A DNA stretch of 64,000 bases from Triplophysa rosa. Taxonomy: Eukaryota; Chordata; Actinopteri; Cypriniformes; Nemacheilidae. Shown here piece after piece: positions 52,501 to 58,500 of the stretch. The stretch lies in contig NW_026634122.1 in NCBI RefSeq assembly GCF_024868665.1, positions 1 to 64,000 on the forward strand. The letters run 5' to 3'. Position 1 is the first letter of the stretch. Each line of letters opens with the position of its first letter. The notes beneath the pieces are model-generated. The model saw only the letters and a program-made list of their open reading frames with translations. It searched no databases and was not told where the DNA came from. A program made the position numbers and the translations under genes.

Positions 52501-55500
52501 GCCTTGAATCACATGGTGCCAAAAACTTCACTCAGATGTGCCATGGAGTTTAAGTCTCTGTTTTAATGTCTCTGGGCGTGTATCTTTGGGTTTTCTCTTT
52601 CTCAAAGCTGTTCCCCCTTTTTTTCTTTTTGTGTCCTTAGGGTCCACTATGGCTTGAAATTCAACATGCAGTGCTTGCTTCACGTGCATCAAAATAGTCC
52701 CATTCATGTAATGAGAGTCCACATCTCTGTCAAGTTCCGATGTTAAAGTTTGCCCTTATTTTCTTAATACCACCTTAATCCAATTCCCAGCCTCTCTGTG
52801 CATGTCAGGGAGGTGAGTGACCATTAGCCTCTCAAGGTCCGATGTGGCCCAGTACACACACGGTCTCTTTGTAATGTATCTTTACTTCAAAATAAAAGTT
52901 TCTCAGTCAGTGGTTTAAAATGATCTATATCCTGTGACACCTTCCTTCCTTCATCAAATGATGGCTCTTTTTCCCTTCCTCCCTCTCTGTCTCTCTGCCT
53001 TCTAGTGGTCTGCTTTTTTAAATTATTCATGTCTTATCCACAAACTTTTCTATCTCCTTAATTTTCCTGTTTAACTCTGGCCCTAATAACTTTTGCTTTT
53101 ACTTTTATTTCCTATTCTATCCTTACTGTCTGCTTTTTGGTCTTACATGGCCCCATCTGTCTTTCATCTCTTAACTCCAGAGACTTTTACAATTCCTGTG
53201 AGTATTGGAAATTTGACCTTCAGAGGTCACATAAGGAGTGGGGTCTGCACACACACCCTCACTTTCCTTCTGTTTCTTCTTGGATTTTTTCTTGCCTGTT
53301 TAAGTAAAATTTGTCCTTCTTTCTTAAACAATGATAACACTTCTTGTTCTTCTTGTTCTATTTTTTATCTGTTTTCTGTTTTATTTTTATGGTTTTTACC
53401 CATATCTTAAATTTTGTGATTTTTTGACACAAAGCCACATCAACGGAACCTTATTTTGGCCAGTTCGTGATCATGTTTTTGTTCTCTTCTGCCATTTTTT
53501 AGAGAGCTTCTTTACACAAGGGATATTTTAATCCCAATATTTCAACAAGCGTGGCTGCCATGACTTTTTATTACAAAAAACCTTAGCTTTTTAAATAGTT
53601 ATTGCTTTTATTATTATTTTCTCTATCTCGTTTTCACCACAATCACTTTATAGTTTATTCTCTTATTTTCCCAGCTCTTACAATCTCCCAAATAGTCAAT
53701 TCACCACAGATTCTCCAATTGTTCTTGAAAGGAGATTTACTTTCGAGCACTTTTATATCCAAAATTGTCAACTAACAATATTAACCACTTGACACTTTTC
53801 CTTTTTTGGTTAAGCTTTCTCATTTGGTTCAAAATCATCCTTTTACCAATCATTTAGTTTCATTATACAATTTTAAAAGTGGATTTATTCTCCACCATAG
53901 TAACTTACTTTTCAGCTTCAATTACCTATAAACATAATATTTTTAACAGGTTTCTTCATTTAATACTCTGCATTCATACCTGTCCCTTACACCTATATCC
54001 GTGTTCCTTAATTTTTAGGGCTTATATTTATACTTTATCTCTTTATTTATAGAGATTTATGCTTTCATCCTGTGTCTCTTTATTCATAGGATTTATATGT
54101 TTATACTTTATCTTTGTCCCTTTATACAGGGATTATATGTATATATTTATTTACAGGATTTATTTATTCTTCTCATGTGTACTAACAATTACACTCCAGA
54201 GCTTATGGCCACAGTTACACTTCAGTCATGCTCATACAGATCTCATCAAATACAATTTAAACACACACCATCAAGTTTGCACTCTGTCTTTATAAATTCA
54301 CATTTGAATAAATAAAAGGCAACCCTTGAACAATCACACTATCAACTTTGCACTCTATCTTCGTTTTCACTCTGGAATCAACGAAAGGCAACACTTGAAC
54401 ACACACACCAACAAGTTTGCACTCTATCTTCGTTTTCACCCTGGAATCAACGAAAGGCAACACTTGAACACACACACCAACAAGTTTGCACTCTATCTTC
54501 GTTTTCACTCTGGAATCAAAGAAAGGCAACACTTCAACACACACACCAACAAGTTTGCACTCTATCTTCGTTTTCACTCTGGAATCAACGAAAGGCAACA
54601 CTTGAACACACACACCAACAAGTTTGCACTCTATCTTTGTTTTCACTCTGGAATCAATGAAAGGCAACACTTGAACACACACACCAGTACCCATGAATTC
54701 ACTTCCCCCAACATCATGAGTAACCTACAAGTTTGCACTCTGTCTTCATTGATTCACCTAGAAAAAATGAAAGGCAACCCTTGCAGGACTTTTGACCTAT
54801 AGGACTCATTAGCGCTTTTATTTCAATACTATTATAATCTAATATAAATTCTACACCTACATAAGTATTAAAATCTGCATTCACTGTTCTCATCAAAACC
54901 GACTCAACAGAAAACACATTAAGTAATGCATTCATACCTTTCTGCGCTCTCACTCCACATTTTCAAAAACAATTATTACCATACAAGACTGACACAAACA
55001 TAAAACAAAATTTACAAACACTAGTACTAGCATTTTCACCTGCACAGGACTTTGTTTTCTATCAATAACTATATGGTGTAGATTAATAAACCATCTGTAT
55101 CATCACTATCCAACTCAACACCTTCTTAGTAATAAAACAGATTAGTGCATGCACTTGTTTCCTTTGGAAGTGGAACCCTGTAATTCTTATTAATCTTTTT
55201 ATTCTTAAATTTGGAAGAGCACTGTGAGAATCCTTACCACCACAAGCTTCTCTTTGATGAAAAATACAAACTTAGTAAATAAGCAAAAATGCTTACCTCA
55301 TGTTTTAGGTGGCCACCCGTTTGTATTTCTCATATATTCTGCTTGCCGTGGTCTCTCACTTTTGTGCTCTTATCCAATCTCATCCTCGTCGCCATTATGT
55401 TGTGATTATTTTTGCTGTGAAGAATCACTCTCAAAGCTGTGAGTTCCATTGCCAAAGGAAGACTTTAATATCAAAGATACAAAGCCGATTTGCCTGCAGA

Positions 55501-58500
55501 ATAACTGCTCAACTCTGGTTGGGGGAAAACCTTTATATTGTCCTTACGCCCATGCACACACACCTAAGTTATCGGGGGTTACCATTATAATTTGAAACAG
55601 ATGTCTGACGTCAGCATTCCTAGCTGGTGAGGGGGGTTAATTACAAGGACTCTGCTATTTACGACTAGGGATGAACTAACACAGGACTCTGGTATTTACG
55701 ACTAGAGATGAACTAACAATGACCAGAGCTTATGTAGAGATACATTTCTAATAGTAAAACAATGGGTAAATGATTCCGTTATACTTTGGTCAAATAAAAT
55801 CTTCAACAAGAGATCCACCAAGTTTGCCCCGCTTGCTGCACGAGAATCGAATATGCTCACTGAGGAAAGGTAGCGTGTGAAGGTGCCTTCATGCATTAGG
55901 TGAGGGGGCATAGGGCATGCGCTCCTGTCTGTCTAGACAGACTTGGTGCAATTGGATGCTTCTACAGAGGTCGGGTACGGATGCCCTTCCCATAGGTGGG
56001 TCTCTCCACTCAATGTTTCAGAGAACCGGGGTTACGACAGTAACCTATCGTTTTATTTAGCCAATTTTTTCACTATTGCATAAATTAGATGATGCCATGT
56101 GGCTGACAGGCATGACTATGTTGAGCCGGCATCGTGATTCCAACAAATGTTTCATTTTCGTCATGTGACTCTCACTGCTCTGTGCTCCAAATCACGTTGT
56201 AAACAAATATGAACAAGGCTAAGGGGCATATAAGCTCGCGCTGTACAGACAGGCCTGACTTTGTAACTGTGAAGCTCGCGTTGTATAAAAAGGGATGCAC
56301 AGTTTACGCAGACTTGCCTGACTTTATAACTATATAAAGAAGACACTTCTGCACAGCCTGTGTTGTATAAAGAAGACTTGTGTCTGTGCAGCCCACATTC
56401 TAAAAGAAGACGCAAGCCTGCACAGCCTGTGTTGTATGAAGAAGACTCGCGTCGGCGCAGCCCGCGTTCTATAAAGAAGACTCGCGTCGGCGCAGCCCGC
56501 GTTCTATAAAGAAGACTCGCGTCGGCGCAGCCCGCGTTCTATAAAGAAGACTCGCGTCGGCGCAGCCCGCGTTCTATAAAGAAGACTCGCGTCGGCGCAG
56601 CCCCTGTTGTAAAAAGACTTGCGTGACTGCGCAGCCCGCGTTGTTTAAAGCATACGCGTGACTGCGCAGCCCGCAATGTATAAAGCCGGGCTATTCAATT
56701 GGCGGCCTACGGGCCGAACCCGGCCCTCAATGTAATTTGTTCCGGCCCTTCAAGTAGCACAGTGTGAAAAATAATCTCTAAATTTAGTTCAGTCGGGAAC
56801 GGACTGACGCGCGTCTGTTCCATTCAGCACGAGCTGCAGCAGCACAGAGCAGGAGTCACGTGACGTTAGGCGAGAGGCGCGACTCGCAAGCAGCCTCTCC
56901 TGTGAGATGCGTTAAACAGGACGATGACGGACTTACTTTTATTAGTTTCATTTCTGACATTTTGCTAGCACAAATAGGACCACCACTTCAAAAATACAGA
57001 GGCAAGGGCAGAGAATAAGCGCGTCGGAGAACAGTGTCTCTGTAGGTTAATATTGTTTCACTGAATTTCTCTTTTTTTGTTGTGCAGTTTAAAATACAAC
57101 ATCAGCACGTTTAAATGTAGAAAAAAACTTTGGATGTCTTATGGGGCAAAAATACAACATACGGGCTCCCATAGTTAACTTAGGACCCTATGATTGAATC
57201 GCGGAATCCAGGCATATGTTGCTGTATAACGCGGAATGGCACAGAATATGGCAAATGTATTATTTCAAAAAGTAGCACCGAACAACTAACACAATTCAAA
57301 TTGTGCATGAGTACACAATAATGTAAGAAGCCCTTTCGTTTTGCTTTAAACTCTATAAACAATAAAATATATCGTTTTTCTTACAGTATAATATATAAAT
57401 ATGGTCTTGACATGCACCTTTTCTGTTGGTTCAAAGGAATTCAGAGTAATTTGGCCTGGTGTATTCAGAGTACAACAGTCTTAACAACAATCAATACTTC
57501 TCTGCCTCTTTTTAAATATCAGAACCAAATCTGCTGTCATCTGCATTTAAATGCATAGACAGGCATTTTAGGACTATTTGAACACATTTACACATATTTA
57601 TATTTAATATTACACATTTAAAATTATTCTGTGGAATTCTGCAGGTTTTGCCCAAAATTTAAGTTGGAAAAAACAAAAAAAGTCTGCAGATTCCGTTATT
57701 CCGTTCATGTTATGTGGCTCTTAAAAAAATATTTTTTTCCCCCTATAGGAGCCAATTGCTCATTAACTGATTTTTTGTCTGGAGCCCTGTCCATGTAGTG
57801 CACTATGCGTCATTAACCATGTTGGACATAAAAAAATGTGTTATGAAGTGGCTGATATGAGGTGCCACTTCAGCAGCTCCGCTAGTGAAGGGGTGGGACT
57901 CTTCGGATTCTTAAGCGCATTTGATTGGACAAGTACTTTGACGAGAGGCTGCAGTGTAGCGCGATGTCATGGAATTTCTAGATTTTTTTTTGAGTGCACA
58001 TGCCAGACTATCAGATTTGAACGGTTATATCTTCTAAATGCGAATTTTGTCAATGCTTAGGAGCATATCAGTTTATCACTGAGCTTTCCTGAGGCTCAGT
58101 GGTTAGAGTATGGCACTAGTAATGCCAAGGTCATGGGTTCGATCACAGGGGATTGCACATAGTCAGAAACAAAAATGTATAATACAATGCAATGTACGTT
58201 GCTTTGGATAAAAGCATCTGCCAAATGTAAATGTATTAAAGTCCTTAAGGCTAACTTATTTTTATTAAAACTTTAATTTTGATTTCAGTGGGGCATTAAG
58301 AATTTCAAGTGTGAAAACTTTATTTTTGCATTATCATCTATACTAAACTTTGTCGCTTAGGGCTTCTTCTGTCAAACCGAGGATGATTTTGATGACTGGT
58401 GTGCACAGATTCGTAAGGTCATTACTTGTTTTGTTTGATTTTAATTAGCCTTTGTTCTTAGTTGTACTCCTATTTACTGTCCTTTTTTGCCTATGCAGGT

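Larger units (their letters stand above)
47118..55808 (-). mobile_element. Endogenous retrovirus, tRNA-Ser-type primer site, minus orientation
   Basis: Direct LTRs of 410/411 bp (TGTTGTGATT to AAATCTTCAACA on the + strand) with AGAG on both sides, a 4-bp duplication. The primer site (55377-55394) and purine tract (47528-47538) give minus orientation. Recognisable remnants, in order 5' to 3' on the minus strand: leader with tandem repeats, integrase C-part, envelope anchor. No reverse transcriptase block was recognised. Two hAT-type elements and a LINE fragment interrupt it. An old, non-functional copy. Confidence 0.88.

Noticed and set aside
54290..54802. Repeat protein encoded by the 69-bp array
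   Set aside because: Both strands are open only because the unit length is a multiple of three; no start, partner domain or homologue is visible. Kept as a repeat and a finding.
58085..58160. A functional tRNA gene on the + strand
   Set aside because: Boxes A and B are followed by the SINE body and the clover-leaf is degraded.
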